DNA from: Saussurea involucrata
Lineage: Eukaryota; Streptophyta; Magnoliopsida; Asterales; Asteraceae
Direction of reading: 5' to 3'
Assembly: GCA_033807775.1 (NCBI GenBank)
Contig: CM066326.1
Location: forward strand, 85,970,873 to 86,034,872
DNA length: 64,000 nucleotides
Positions 10,821 to 22,100 of this stretch are shown here, in pieces (positions within the stretch are counted from its first letter, which is position 1; every line of letters begins with the position of its first letter). The notes under the pieces are model-generated. The model saw nothing but the letters and a program-made list of their open reading frames with translations, was not told the origin of the DNA and searched no databases. The position numbers and the translations under genes are program-made.

Positions 10821-11636
10821 ATGGCCGACCATGATAATGAGGTATCTTCATCATATTCTTCTAAAAATAATTGTGATAGTAATTATAGTGATAATTATTA
10901 TAGTGACGATGAAAATAATCTTGACGAATTATATAAATCATTTCATGATATGGCTGCTCTCGCAAATAAATATAAAGATGAAATTTCTAATTTAAAAGAA
11001 ACCGTATCTGTATATAAAAAGGAAATAGATGACGGTAAACAAAAATCTGCTCATGATTTAGATGTTATCACTAAATTAGAAAATAAATTAAGTGAAAAAG
11101 ATATTTGTAAATCTTGTGTTATTTTAAATGATAAAATTGCATGCTTAAATAAAAAGACACATGAAGATATTATATGTGCAAAATGCGAGATTCTTGAAAA
11201 TGAAATTGCATGTTTAAATGCTAAATGTAAATCGCATGAGAAAAATGACTTATTAGCAAATGCTTTTAATAGTAGCAATGATAAAGTGCTTAAAATGCTA
11301 AATATGCCTAATCGTATAAATTGTCGTAAAGGCATTGGTTCCGATACATGTGTTGATAAATGTTCGTGTAAACCCATTAAAAGATTTTTTGCATCTCCTA
11401 AAGTTGATACGAGAAAACCTCCATATATGTCAAAAATAAAAAATGTGAATTATGGGAGGAAACCGCATGCTCGTATGTATAATGGTAATTTTTCTAGACC
11501 TAACAATAATGTGAATATAAATGCTTCATTTTATGTGTATGATAAATACAATCGTAAAATTAAAATGGTTAGAAAATGGATTCCGAAAGGAATGTTTAAT
11601 GTTGATAATCCGGGTGGAATGCGTTTATGGTTTTAA
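10821..11636 (+). CDS. gag-derived ORF, array unit 3 (271 aa)
   Basis: The predicted protein is the same as unit 2 by eye. It is open from the ATG at 10821, with the frame again continuous into LTR 3. See unit 1 for domain content. Confidence 0.6.
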   Translation: MADHDNEVSSSYSSKNNCDSNYSDNYYSDDENNLDELYKSFHDMAALANKYKDEISNLKETVSVYKKEIDDGKQKSAHDLDVITKLENKLSEKDICKSCVILNDKIACLNKKTHEDIICAKCEILENEIACLNAKCKSHEKNDLLANAFNSSNDKVLKMLNMPNRINCRKGIGSDTCVDKCSCKPIKRFFASPKVDTRKPPYMSKIKNVNYGRKPHARMYNGNFSRPNNNVNINASFYVYDKYNRKIKMVRKWIPKGMFNVDNPGGMRLWF

Positions 11637-11774
11637 ACCATTTATATGTCTTTGTATGTTTGTCGTGTTTGTTTTATGTCGACAACATATTTTTTGCAGT
11701 TTATGTTTTATACTAACTGTTAAAAGGACCCATAAGAAAAGGGTACCACGAAAAATTTTCTTTGCCTTTTGTAG

Positions 11775-11957
11775 GTGTTTCCTGACGAGGATACAATACG
11801 TGTTTCCTGACGAGGATACAATACGTGTTACTTGCCGAGGTTATAATACGTGGTTACCTGCCGAGGTTATAATACGTGGTTACCTGCCGAGGTTATAATA
11901 CGTGGTTACCTGCCGAGGTTATAATACGTGGTTACCTGACGAGGTCATAATACGTGG
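11775..11957 (+). repeat. 25/26-bp minisatellite, 7 units (array unit 3)
   Basis: Two ggatacaa-type, four gccgaggtt-type and one terminal gacgaggtc unit. Confidence 0.92.
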
Positions 11958-12303
11958 TGATTTTTTTTAATCACATAAAATTAACCGAAAATCGAAGCCT
12001 TAAGATCCGTTTTGGTGCAAGTGTTTCGTATTGGTTTGTATATCTTATATCTCTGTTGCTTTTTTTCTTTCCTCATTTTTTTAAAAATCAATTTAATATC
12101 GTTATTAATTTGAGGGGGAGCGTTTTATTATCTTTACCCATGAGTTTATGCTACCTCAATTATATGCATATTTTGAGGGGGAGCATCTCTCGAGGGGAAG
12201 CATACCGTCTTTCTTGACCCTTTTTGTTTCGACAAACGGGGGAGAGAAACCGCATATGCTCATGCTTAGCGGTTGTGTTTGTCATCATCAAAAAGGGGGA
12301 GAT

Positions 12304-12612
12304 TGTTGGTGCAAGTGTACCACATCTCTATATATTTATATATATTTATTTTGATGATTACAAACACACCGTATTATTGTTTATCTAACAATCCTATCCA
12401 AGTGTGTAGTTGTTGAAGAACACGAAGACTTAATCTGAAGGGTTCAAGACGGAAGTTTTATGTCGTCATTATTGTTTATAACTAATAATGATAAACACCC
12501 TAAAATAATATACCACTTGGATATTTCGAAAACCATTTGAAATATTTAATCTTTTAAATATTAAATTCAAAAGTTTTTTTTTATATATATATAATATATA
12601 TATAATCGTATG

Positions 12613-12665
<53 letters not shown>

Positions 12666-13379
12666 TATTATATAAACTCATCATTACTTTTTAAAGTATA
12701 AAGGAGTGTTGTGCGATTCCTATTGGTTGACAAGTTGGTTCTACATGAATTGTCAGGCGGTATACCGCGGTGTGCAAGGCGGTATACCGCCAACTCATCT
12801 ATCCGTTGGGAGGTTCCTATATTTATATGCGACGGTGGTGAAGAAGAAAAAAACAAGCAACAACCAACACCAACACAACAACTTACTCATCTGATCTCTC
12901 TCACTTATTTAACATATATATATTTTATAAAACCTTTTTTATAAAATATCCAAGTGATTATTATACAAGAGTGATTACCCATTGTGAGTTATACTCCTCT
13001 TGTAAGTATTTGAATAACGGGTGTGTGATCCTGTTTATCTCATAGCAGAGGCTTGAGAAACTATTACAAATTCCTTTGTATTTGGTTTGTGTTCTACCGT
13101 AAAGAATACATTTATTGGATCGTGTCGAGAAGTGTCTCGGCTGCTGGTTTATCACAGTTGGTGGTAAATCAGTAAATCTCTGTGTCAAGTATCTCTATCC
13201 CTTATCTCTTTATTTATTCCGCTGTGCTTTTAATTATATCTGTTTATATAATTGTTGTATATTTATTATTTGTATACTCTGATTTATTTATACTGTTTCT
13301 GTACTGTATTTATTTGTAAAAGAATTTTTGAAAGTAAAAGATTTTAAATACAACCTTACCCCCCTTAGGTTGTCTAACA
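12304..13379 (+). repeat. array LTR 4
   Basis: 1076 bp with TG...CA ends. It has the inner-LTR variants ctacatgaa and ctatata. The (TA)n run covers about 12615-12661. Confidence 0.93.
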
Positions 13380-13402
13380 ATGAGGCCAAAAATTTTTGTT
13401 TC

Positions 13403-14218
13403 ATGGCCGACCATGATAATGAGGTATCTTCATCATATTCTTCTAAAAATAATTGTGATAGTAATTATAGTGATAATTATTATAGTGACGATGAAAATAA
13501 TCTTGACGAATTATATAAATCATTTCATGATATGGCTGCTCTCGCAAATAAATATAAAGATGAAATTTCTAATTTAAAAGAAACCGTATCTGTATATAAA
13601 AAGGAAATAGATGACGGTAAACAAAAATCTGCTCATGATTTAGATGTTATCACTAAATTAGAAAATAAATTAAGTGAAAAAGATATTTGTAAATCTTGTG
13701 TTATTTTAAATGATAAAATTGCATGCTTAAATAAAAAGACACATGAAGATATTATATGTGCAAAATGCGAGATTCTTGAAAATGAAATTGCATGTTTAAA
13801 TGCTAAATGTAAATCGCATGAGAAAAATGACTTATTAGCAAATGCTTTTAATAGTAGCAATGATAAAGTGCTTAAAATGCTAAATATGCCTAATCGTATA
13901 AATTGTCGTAAAGGCATTGGTTCCGATACATGTGTTGATAAATGTTCGTGTAAACCCATTAAAAGATTTTTTGCATCTCCTAAAGTTGATACGAGAAAAC
14001 CTCCATATATGTCAAAAATAAAAAATGTGAATTATGGGAGGAAACCGCATGCTCGTATGTATAATGGTAATTTTTCTAGACCTAACAATAATGTGAATAT
14101 AAATGCTTCATTTTATGTGTATGATAAATACAATCGTAAAATTAAAATGGTTAGAAAATGGATTCCGAAAGGAATGTTTAATGTTGATAATCCGGGTGGA
14201 ATGCGTTTATGGTTTTAA
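13403..14218 (+). CDS. gag-derived ORF, array unit 4 (271 aa)
   Basis: The predicted protein is the same as units 2 and 3 by eye; open from the ATG at 13403. Keeping four copies open fits recent amplification and need not mean selection. Confidence 0.6.
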   Translation: MADHDNEVSSSYSSKNNCDSNYSDNYYSDDENNLDELYKSFHDMAALANKYKDEISNLKETVSVYKKEIDDGKQKSAHDLDVITKLENKLSEKDICKSCVILNDKIACLNKKTHEDIICAKCEILENEIACLNAKCKSHEKNDLLANAFNSSNDKVLKMLNMPNRINCRKGIGSDTCVDKCSCKPIKRFFASPKVDTRKPPYMSKIKNVNYGRKPHARMYNGNFSRPNNNVNINASFYVYDKYNRKIKMVRKWIPKGMFNVDNPGGMRLWF

Positions 14219-14356
14219 ACCATTTATATGTCTTTGTATGTTTGTCGTGTTTGTTTTATGTCGACAACATATTTTTTGCAGTTTATGTTTTATACTAACT
14301 GTTAAAAGGACCCATAAGAAAAGGGTACCACGAAAAATTTTCTTTGCCTTTTGTAG

Positions 14357-14538
14357 GTGTTTCCTGACGAGGATATAATACGTGTTTCCTGACGAGGATA
14401 CAATACGTGTTTCCTGACGAGGATACAATACGTGTTACTTGCCGAGGTTATAATACGTGGTTACCTGCCGAGGTTATAATACGTGGTTACCTGCCGAGGT
14501 TATAATACGTGGTTACCTGACGAGGTCATAATACGTGG
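14357..14538 (+). repeat. 25/26-bp minisatellite, 7 units (array unit 4)
   Basis: Three ggatayaa-type, three gccgaggtt-type and one terminal gacgaggtc unit. Confidence 0.92.
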
Positions 14539-14884
14539 TGATTTTTTTTAATCACATAAAATTAACCGAAAATCGAAGCCTTAAGATCCGTTTTGGTGCA
14601 AGTGTTTCGTATTGGTTTGTATATCTTATATCTCTGTTGCTTTTTTTCTTTCCTCATTTTTTTAAAAATCAATTTAATATCGTTATTAATTTGAGGGGGA
14701 GCGTTTTATTATCTTTACCCATGAGTTTATGCTACCTCAATTATATGCATATTTTGAGGGGGAGCATCTCTCGAGGGGAAGCATACCGTCTTTCTTGACC
14801 CTTTTTGTTTCGACAAACGGGGGAGAGAAACCGCATATGCTCATGCTTAGCGGTTGTGTTTGTCATCATCAAAAAGGGGGAGAT

Positions 14885-15194
14885 TGTTGGTGCAAGTGTA
14901 CCACATCTCTATATATTTATATATATTTATTTTGATGATTACAAACACACCGTATTATTGTTTATCTAACAATCCTATCCAAGTGTGTAGTTGTTGAAGA
15001 ACACGAAGACTTAATCTGAAGGGTTCAAGACGGAAGTTTTATGTCGTCATTATTGTTTATAACTAATAATGATAAACACCCTAAAATAATATACCACTTG
15101 GATATTTCGAAAACCATTTGAAATATTTAATCTTTTAAATATTAAATTCAAAAGTTTTTTTTATATATATATATAATATATATATAATCGTATG

Positions 15195-15245
<51 letters not shown>

Positions 15246-15959
15246 TATTATATAAACTCATCATTACTTTTTAAAGTATAAAGGAGTGTTGTGCGATTCC
15301 TATTGGTTGACAAGTTGGTTCTGCATGAATTGTCAGGCGGTATACCGCGGTGTGCAAGGCGGTATACCGCCAACTCATCTATCCGTTGGGAGGTTCCTAT
15401 ATTTATATGCGACGGTGGTGAAGAAGAAAAAAACAAGCAACAACCAACACCAACACAACAACTTACTCATCTGATCTCTCTCACTTATTTAACATATATA
15501 TATTTTATAAAACCTTTTTTATAAAATATCCAAGTGATTATTATACAAGAGTGATTACCCATTGTTAGTTATACTCCTCTTGTAAGTATTTGAATAACGG
15601 GTGTGTGATCCTGTTTATCTCATAGCAGAGGCTTGAGAAACTATTACAAATTCCTTTGTATTTGGTTTGTGTTCTACCGTAAAGAATACATTTATTGGAT
15701 CGTGTCGAGAAGTGTCTCGGCTGCTGGTTTATCACAGTTGGTGGTAAATCAGTAAATCTCTGTGTCAAGTATCTCTATCCCTTATCTCTTTATTTATTCC
15801 GCTGTGCTTTTAATTATATCTGTTTATATAATTGTTGTATATTTATTATTTGTATACTCTGATTTATTTATACTGTTTCTGTACTGTATTTATTTGTAAA
15901 AGAATTTTTGAAAGTAAAAGATTTTAAATACAACCTTACCCCCCTTAGGTTGTCTAACA
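14885..15959 (+). repeat. array LTR 5 (outermost right)
   Basis: 1075 bp with TG...CA ends, followed by the TSD ggttg. It shares ctgcatgaa and ctgtatata with LTR 1. A private g-to-t change gives cattgttag near 15565. Confidence 0.93.
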
Positions 15960-15964
15960 GGTTG
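15960..15964. other. target-site duplication ggttg (right)
   Basis: Matches 4501-4505. Athila coding resumes immediately to the right. Confidence 0.9.
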
Positions 15965-15995
15965 GACAGAGGAGTTTTTTACTTCTATTGGTTTG

Positions 15996-17723
15996 TCAGG
16001 GTGCTGCAACAACAGGATCTGATGGTGTTAGATATGTGGCAGCATCTTTCTTGCTTGTATTGGGGCTCACCTCACTTGGAAAGAGTAATGAAAAGTCAGA
16101 CTTAGGTGGTATAGTCACAGTTTCTTCAATCACCACTGGTTCAAGAACAACAGTGGGTGTTGCTACAACAACAAGTGGTGTTGCTATAGCACCCTTCTCA
16201 GTGATGGGTTGTATAACAGTCTTTTGCTCTTTTGGACCACTACTAACTAAGTCCTTTCCACTCCTTAAACTAATAACTTTCACTTGTTCTTTGACCACAT
16301 TCCTAGGGACTTCAGTATCACTAGGTAATGTTCCATTTGGTCTATGTCTCAACTCTATGGCCATTTGTCCTATTTGAGTCTCCAAATTCTTGATTGTAGC
16401 ATTATGGTGATTCATGGCTGAAGTGGTATGGTTTATAAAACCTTTCAGCACAGCTTCCAAGGAAGCTGGTTGTTCACCTTGCTGGTTAGGAGGCTTTTGG
16501 TAGGTAGGTGGACCTTGTTGATATTGACCTTGATGGTTTGGTTGAAAATTTTGCTTCCGATCTTTCACATCTGGTGGATTCAAACATGGGTTGTGCCAAG
16601 GAAAATTAGGATGGTTTTTCCAACTGGCGTTGTAAGTGTTACCAAACTGATTAGGTCTGTTGTGGATGTAGTTCACAGATTCAACATTTAGGCTGCATTG
16701 GTCAAAAGTATGACCTTCACCACAGTACACACACTGAATTGGTAGGCACTCAGAGACAGATGTTGCAGCAACAGTATTGGCAGCTGGAGCATTCATGTTT
16801 TGCAACATGGTGTTCATGGCTGTTAACTGAGCAGTTAAAGCAATAATAGGATCTGCTCCAGTGATTCCCACAGTTGGTCTGAGTACACTTGCTCTGGGAT
16901 CCATCCACTGACCACTATTGTTGGCAATTTTTTCTAAAATGTTGTAACCATCAGTGTAGGTACTAGAGATAAAGGCTCCACCTGCAGTAGCATCAAGCAT
17001 TTGCTTTGCTGACATATCAAGACCATTGTAAAAGGTCTCAAGTTGTATGCAGTATGGAATGCCATGATGTAGGCATTTCCTTAGTAACTCTTTGTACCTC
17101 TCCCAAGCATCAAGAACTGTCTCTCTATCTAATTGTTTAAATTGACAAATTTCATTTCTAAATTGGGCATTCCTGGTTGGGGGAAAGTATTTTCTTAAAA
17201 ACTTTTTAGCCATTTCATTCCAAGTTGTGATTGAATCAGGAGCTAAAGAATTGTACCAAGCTTTGGCTCTATCCCCTAAAGACCATGGAAATGACTTCAG
17301 CCTTAAGGCTTCAACAGATACTCCACCAAGGTGAAAAGAGTCAGTGAGCTCCATAAAATTCTTTAGGTGCAAATGTGGATCCTCAGTAAGGAGTCCACCA
17401 AATTGACCATTTGTTTGTAACATGTGAAACATAATAGGCTTAAGCTCAGATTGGTCACCCTCAATATTGGGCCTACGTATTCATGTGTGCAGCTGGGCAA
17501 GCATAGGAATAGCATAGTCCATGATGCCACTATTTCTTGAGTTAGCAATCCTAATGACTTCCTCCTCAGGGTTGGGTTCTGGTGCTGCCATTTCAGCAGG
17601 AATAGGAAGGTCCTGAAGCAAAGTTCTTTGTACCCTTCTCCTCCTTCTGAAAGTCCTCTCAATATCAGGATCAAGATCAAACACAGCCCCGTGAGGTAGT
17701 CTTGGCATAAACCACAAAAACAC
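15996..17723 (-). pseudogene. Athila-like gypsy gag, broken
   Basis: On the minus strand the frame runs from an ATG at 17708 (upstream codons also open) to a stop at 15996-15998. It has one internal TGA at 17478-17480. The protein carries a Retrotrans_gag-type core (AKAWYNSLAPDSITTW, then FLRKYFPP, AWERYKELLRKC, ETFYNGL) and, further on, a single CVYCGEGHTFDQC zinc knuckle near 16710. Pro/Gln-rich sequence follows. Past 15996 the downstream frame is shifted relative to gag, so a small indel also separates it from pol. The arrangement and the wording of the core fit Athila. Confidence 0.88.
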
Positions 17724-17777
17724 AGATTGTAAAAATCAACTTTTCAAACAACTTAAAGTAACTTTCTTTGGCAAAAG

Positions 17778-17795
17778 TCCCCGACAACAGCGCCA
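17778..17795 (-). other. primer-binding site of the Athila-like element
   Basis: On the minus strand this reads tggcgctgttgtcgggga, close to the tRNA-Asp type PBS (TGGCGCCGTTGTCGGGGA) usual in Athila and Tat elements. It lies between the 5' LTR end near 17802 and gag. Confidence 0.8.
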
Positions 17796-17801
17796 AAAAC
17801 T

Positions 17802-17954
17802 TGGTCGGGATGAAATGCAACCCCAAAAAGGCTACAACAACTAGCAACCCATGCAAGTATACATGTTTTACTAGTGTCGTCCAAAGAAAGTAATAATGGT
17901 AAGTAATACCAGATATCGTACCTCAGGGACTTTCAAAGAAACAAGAGTCACAAT
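17802..17954 (-). repeat. Athila-like 5' LTR, inner end (interrupted)
   Basis: On the minus strand this LTR piece ends ...tcccgacca just before the PBS. It is cut at 17954 by the copia element and continues at 31047. The exact last LTR base is inferred from the CA and the PBS spacing. Confidence 0.7.
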
Positions 17955-18921
17955 TGTTGGTCCCGAAGGCCTATACAAGTTTGTAGAAGGGGGGGGGGGG
18001 TTGAATACAAACACACAGATTTTACTTTACTAAATTGTTTATTGATAAATCATTAACAATTTACAGCTTGTTGCGGAAACAAGATTAAGGATAAACCTAA
18101 ATCTAAACAAGTTGGAACACTAAGGTTTCTTTCACTAAGAGAGATAAGGAAATTACTAATAATAACCTATCTTGAGATAAGAGATTTGAACTTGTCCAGA
18201 GTTAGCAAGTTACTTCAAATGAAGTGAGTTCATCTCTTTATATACTGCATGCATTTAATGCAAGTCAGTATATACTTTACACGTGTCATCAGCTGGTTGG
18301 TTGCATGTCATTGACCTTGGTTGACAACCTTAGTAGCCGCATGGATGAACAATGTAGTATCAGAGTGGTTGTACGATTTCAGATATTCGGAGGTTCTTTT
18401 CTGACATTTCGTACGGAGTCGTGCAGGGGGGGTTAAGACAAAAGTACTTTGTACGGAGGACTTCATGATCAGCTTTCGTTGATTCAGCGATCTATCATTT
18501 CATATCAGCGAATGATAGAGTTCAGCGATAGCTGAAGTCTTGTACTTGATACTTCACGTTGAGTGGACAAATCTGAGTCTTCGCTGATCCGCATCAGTTC
18601 ATTAGGAGACTTGTCGCTGGTTCTTGAGCTTGATCTTCGACTTTAGCGTAGAACCTTTGTTGACGTGAAACTTGTCTTCATGAATCATAAGTAAACAACT
18701 AACTTATCAGCGATCGTCATAATGACTGAACAGACTCAGAGCATTTATGGTGAACAGTTTCGCTGAATGTTTAACTTAAAGGGCGAGAGTTCCTATCAGC
18801 GGTACTGGAAGATCTTAGTACTTATCAGCGATAGTGAAACTCTGATACATATTGTTTACTTACAATTTTCATTAAGTATAAGAGAGGGTCATTATCAAAT
18901 CACTGAGGGTTTGGATCAACA
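17955..18921 (-). repeat. copia element 3' LTR
   Basis: 967 bp. It has a poly-G tract at about 17989-18000, a minus-strand TATA box at 18236-18244 and many TCAGCG motifs. The inner border is marked by the polypurine tract. Confidence 0.93.
18236..18244 (-). promoter_or_regulatory. TATA box in copia 3' LTR
   Basis: Minus strand TATATAAAG, at the same place in both LTRs. It is the likely Pol II core promoter of the element. Confidence 0.55.
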
Positions 18922-18935
18922 ATCTCCCCCTATTT
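18922..18935 (-). other. polypurine tract of the copia element
   Basis: Minus strand aaatagggggagat, directly next to the 3' LTR. It is the plus-strand primer site for reverse transcription. Confidence 0.85.
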
Positions 18936-19194
18936 GATTATGACATAGCAACAGAGAAAATTGCTATTTAATGAAAACATAAGGATAAAAAGAACTCATA
19001 AAATATTTGTCCCTTTTACTGTTTTCTGGGATCTTTTCAGTATTGATGGAGTAAAGTACATTCGCTGAAATCTTTCTTTTAAAACTTTGAATCAGGATAC
19101 AAAGAGAAATGGAAAGATTACAAGTACAAGCGAAATAAATTACAAGTACAAAAGGATAACTGATAAAATAGATGAAAGAGGCGATCCTATCAGC

Positions 19195-22100
19195 TTACAG
19201 AGGTTCTTCCTTAATGAGAAGTTCATCAAGGGTCTTTTCAGTGGGGATCATCCAGTCAGGAACCGTTACACCTCGTTTTCTTTTGTTCAGCGCTTCTTCA
19301 AAAATCAAGGGTTTTAGGTGTCGTGCCTGAATGTCTTTTTTGAAGTCACACCAGTAGATGAGATCTCTGAGCTGTTCGATTGGAGTGATTGGAAGCTCAG
19401 CGATCCGTTGAAAACATTTACGTTCGTCGTAGTCGAGAAAGAATATTCCATAAGGATTACTGATGACTTTACCAGGGACGAAAAGTTCACATGGTGGCAA
19501 AGAAATGTCAAGGGCAGATAGATCAGGGTCAGGACCAAGCACTTCAGCGCGAGAGAAACCAATTCCAGTTTCATTTCGTATGACAGGACCTGAGTTTGAA
19601 TCTTGACGTTTCTTCTTTGGAGAGGCCATTTTTCTTTTCAGCTCAAGATTGGGAAGAGGAGGAATGTCCACACAAGAAGATATCAAATCGATCTGTCTGT
19701 TTATCAGCTTTTCGAAATGATCCTTGTACTTAGATTGTGATTTTTGGATAGCTAACCTCATCTCCAGCCATTCAGAGAGACCATACCTTTTTACAGTGTC
19801 AGCGCGAAAGGTTTCAGATTGGCCATCTTCTCTAAAAAGTTTGATGTCAACAATAGGTACTCCGATAGAGGTTCTTCCATAGATGAATACCTTGTTGATC
19901 TTCGCTGGACGATATCTGAAGTGTATTTTCTCTTTACACCATATCAGGGTGGTCTGAGAAACTTCAGTTTTCTTTTCCACGATCTTCTGGGCTTCTTCCC
20001 AAAGCTTTCGTTGAACTTGAATGGGAACACGTTTCAGCTTGGGGTCTTTGACAGATTCTTGAGTAAGCTTGATGGCGTATTCTCTGTCTTTTTCTTCAGC
20101 TTCCTTTCTTTCAGCGATGAGGCGTTCAGCTCTGAGGTGTTCCTTGTATTCAGCTTTTGAAATTCTGAACTTTGGAGGAACTGAAGGCAGTTGATCACGC
20201 CTTAGAATGATTCGCTGATCCTCGAATCGCTTTATTATTTCCTCTATTTTCTTCTGTTCTTCTTCTCTTAGCTTTTGAGGAGCTAAGGAAGGTTTGTGTC
20301 TGTGTGAGAGAGTCTGTTCTTCAGGTTCATCAGTCTCAGAGATCAAATCGAAGACTGAGATTATTTCTTCAGCGGCAGCTGGTATTATTGGTGAAGTCGC
20401 AGTTGTGGAGCCTTCAGCGATATCCTCAAACAGGGGAGAGGACTAGCTGAAACACAGCGATCTTACAAGTAAGAACTTGGGTAGAATCAGATAGAGAGAA
20501 AAATGTTCAAGTGTATACGCTTGGGTAGAGGAACTGATAGTGTATGATAGAGGAGGGATGGAGTAAGAGATGTTTAGTGTACCTGACAAACCGGCTTTTC
20601 AAGCAAGATCGTCAGATTGTCATTTTCAGCGACGCTTTTGCCTTTGCCTTTCTCAGCTCCAGAGGCTGAGGGCTTTGTCTTTGTCCGCTCCCCTGAAGGT
20701 TCATTTATCGAGATTCCCTTAAGAGCTTTGATCTTTGGAGCAGGTTTGACGATAAAGAAGTCATCGTCATCTTCATCATCATCATCATCATTCTTTGGAG
20801 AAGAAGATGGTTCATTATCAGGGATGTCGACGGCTTCATCATCTTCTGCTTCGGATTCTTCAGCGTCTTCTTCGAGTTGCTCCCCCTCTGATACAGAGGC
20901 GAGCTTCTCGGTTCCCTCAGGTTGTTCATTTCCCTGAGGTCCAGCGGCTGCTTCAGCTTCAATAATCTTCTCACCCTCTTCAGTGAAGGTGAGGTCTTCG
21001 TTCTTCTCTCCCCTGATAGATTCATCATGGGAAAGGTCTTCAGCGCTCTTGGAAGGGTTTTCAGCGCTCTTCTCCCCCTATTTTTCATGATGACTGGGGG
21101 AGGAATGGGTAGATTCAGCAGCGTTGGTAGGTTCTCTGTCTTTTTGGCCAGAGAGACCTACACAAACTTCAATCTTTGCTAATCTGTCTTCAAGGCCAGA
21201 AATAACAGGATTGATCTTTTCCAGCTCTTTGTGATCCGCCGCTGTGAAGTTTTCAGTTTCAGGGACGGGGTTAGGGGCAGGAGCATTTGCCTTGAGCAGC
21301 AGCTGTTCGAGCATAGTCTTCATCGAACCAACGTCAGTCTTTACAGAGCTTAAGTCAGTCGTCAGAGTGTTGACATTTGTCTTCACAGCAGACATATCTC
21401 CCTCTAGTGTTCCAACCGATGTCTTCAGCGTTGTAAATTCGCTGGACATGGACGAAACCGGGCTTTTGAGAGAGGTGTAGTCTGTGTAGATATCAGCGAG
21501 CACCTTGGCGAAGTCGCTGAGAGTCTTGTCAAGCTGCTTCATGTCATCTGTGGAAGCCTTCTTCTCTACCACCGTTGTCAGCTTTTGAAGATTCTCTCCA
21601 GCGTTTATTACAGCTGAAGAGTTGTTGGAGAGAGTGGTGGTGAGACCTGTCAGCTTTGTTTCCACGGATTTCAGAGAGGCGTTGATGTCTCCCAAGTTAG
21701 GACATGTAACAGATAAGAACTTGTGAACAAAGGAAAGCTCAGAAGTTTGGGGTTTAGTCACAGTGTTTATGGGTTGTTGATTACCTGCAGGAGGATTGGT
21801 GAACTCATCAAAGTCACGGGTGCCTGAGTAAAGTTCCATGTCGTCTTCGAACGTGCCCGTGGATTGTCCTGCAGGTCCTGTCTTCATCATTTCTGGATTA
21901 TCAGCTTTAGCTTCCGTAGAAATGATGGCATCTCCAGTGATAACTGGAGGAGAGACCAAATGAGTGGAGGGAGAAGCGAAGGATAAGATTGGAGGTTGGG
22001 TTCTGAGTTCAGCGTTGGAATCGCTGAGAATCACTTCATCAGTCTTTTGAGAGACTGAGGGAGGTTGGGAAGTTTCCAAGTCTGTAATCTCAACGTTTGG

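Larger units (their letters stand above)
4506..15959 (+). mobile_element. tandem array of a non-autonomous LTR retroelement: LTR-(internal-LTR)x4
   Basis: Five LTRs (1062-1076 bp) alternate head to tail with four internal regions (1505-1557 bp). Each internal region holds one gag-derived ORF, a minisatellite, several GGGGGAG tracts and the polypurine tract aaaaagggggagat before the next LTR. There is no pol. None of the four internal regions has a tRNA primer-binding site: each LTR end taaca is followed directly by atgaggccaaaa. The whole array has one TSD (ggttg), so it entered the Athila gene as one event or grew in place from one insertion. Unit periods are 2627, 2603 and 2582 bp, the differences coming from minisatellite and (TA)n length. 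Confidence 0.93.

Noticed and set aside
20705..21088. 127-codon Lys/Met-rich frame in the third-ORF region
   Set aside because: The overlapping acidic frame is in phase with the 732-codon stretch upstream and better explains the sequence; this is its shadow.
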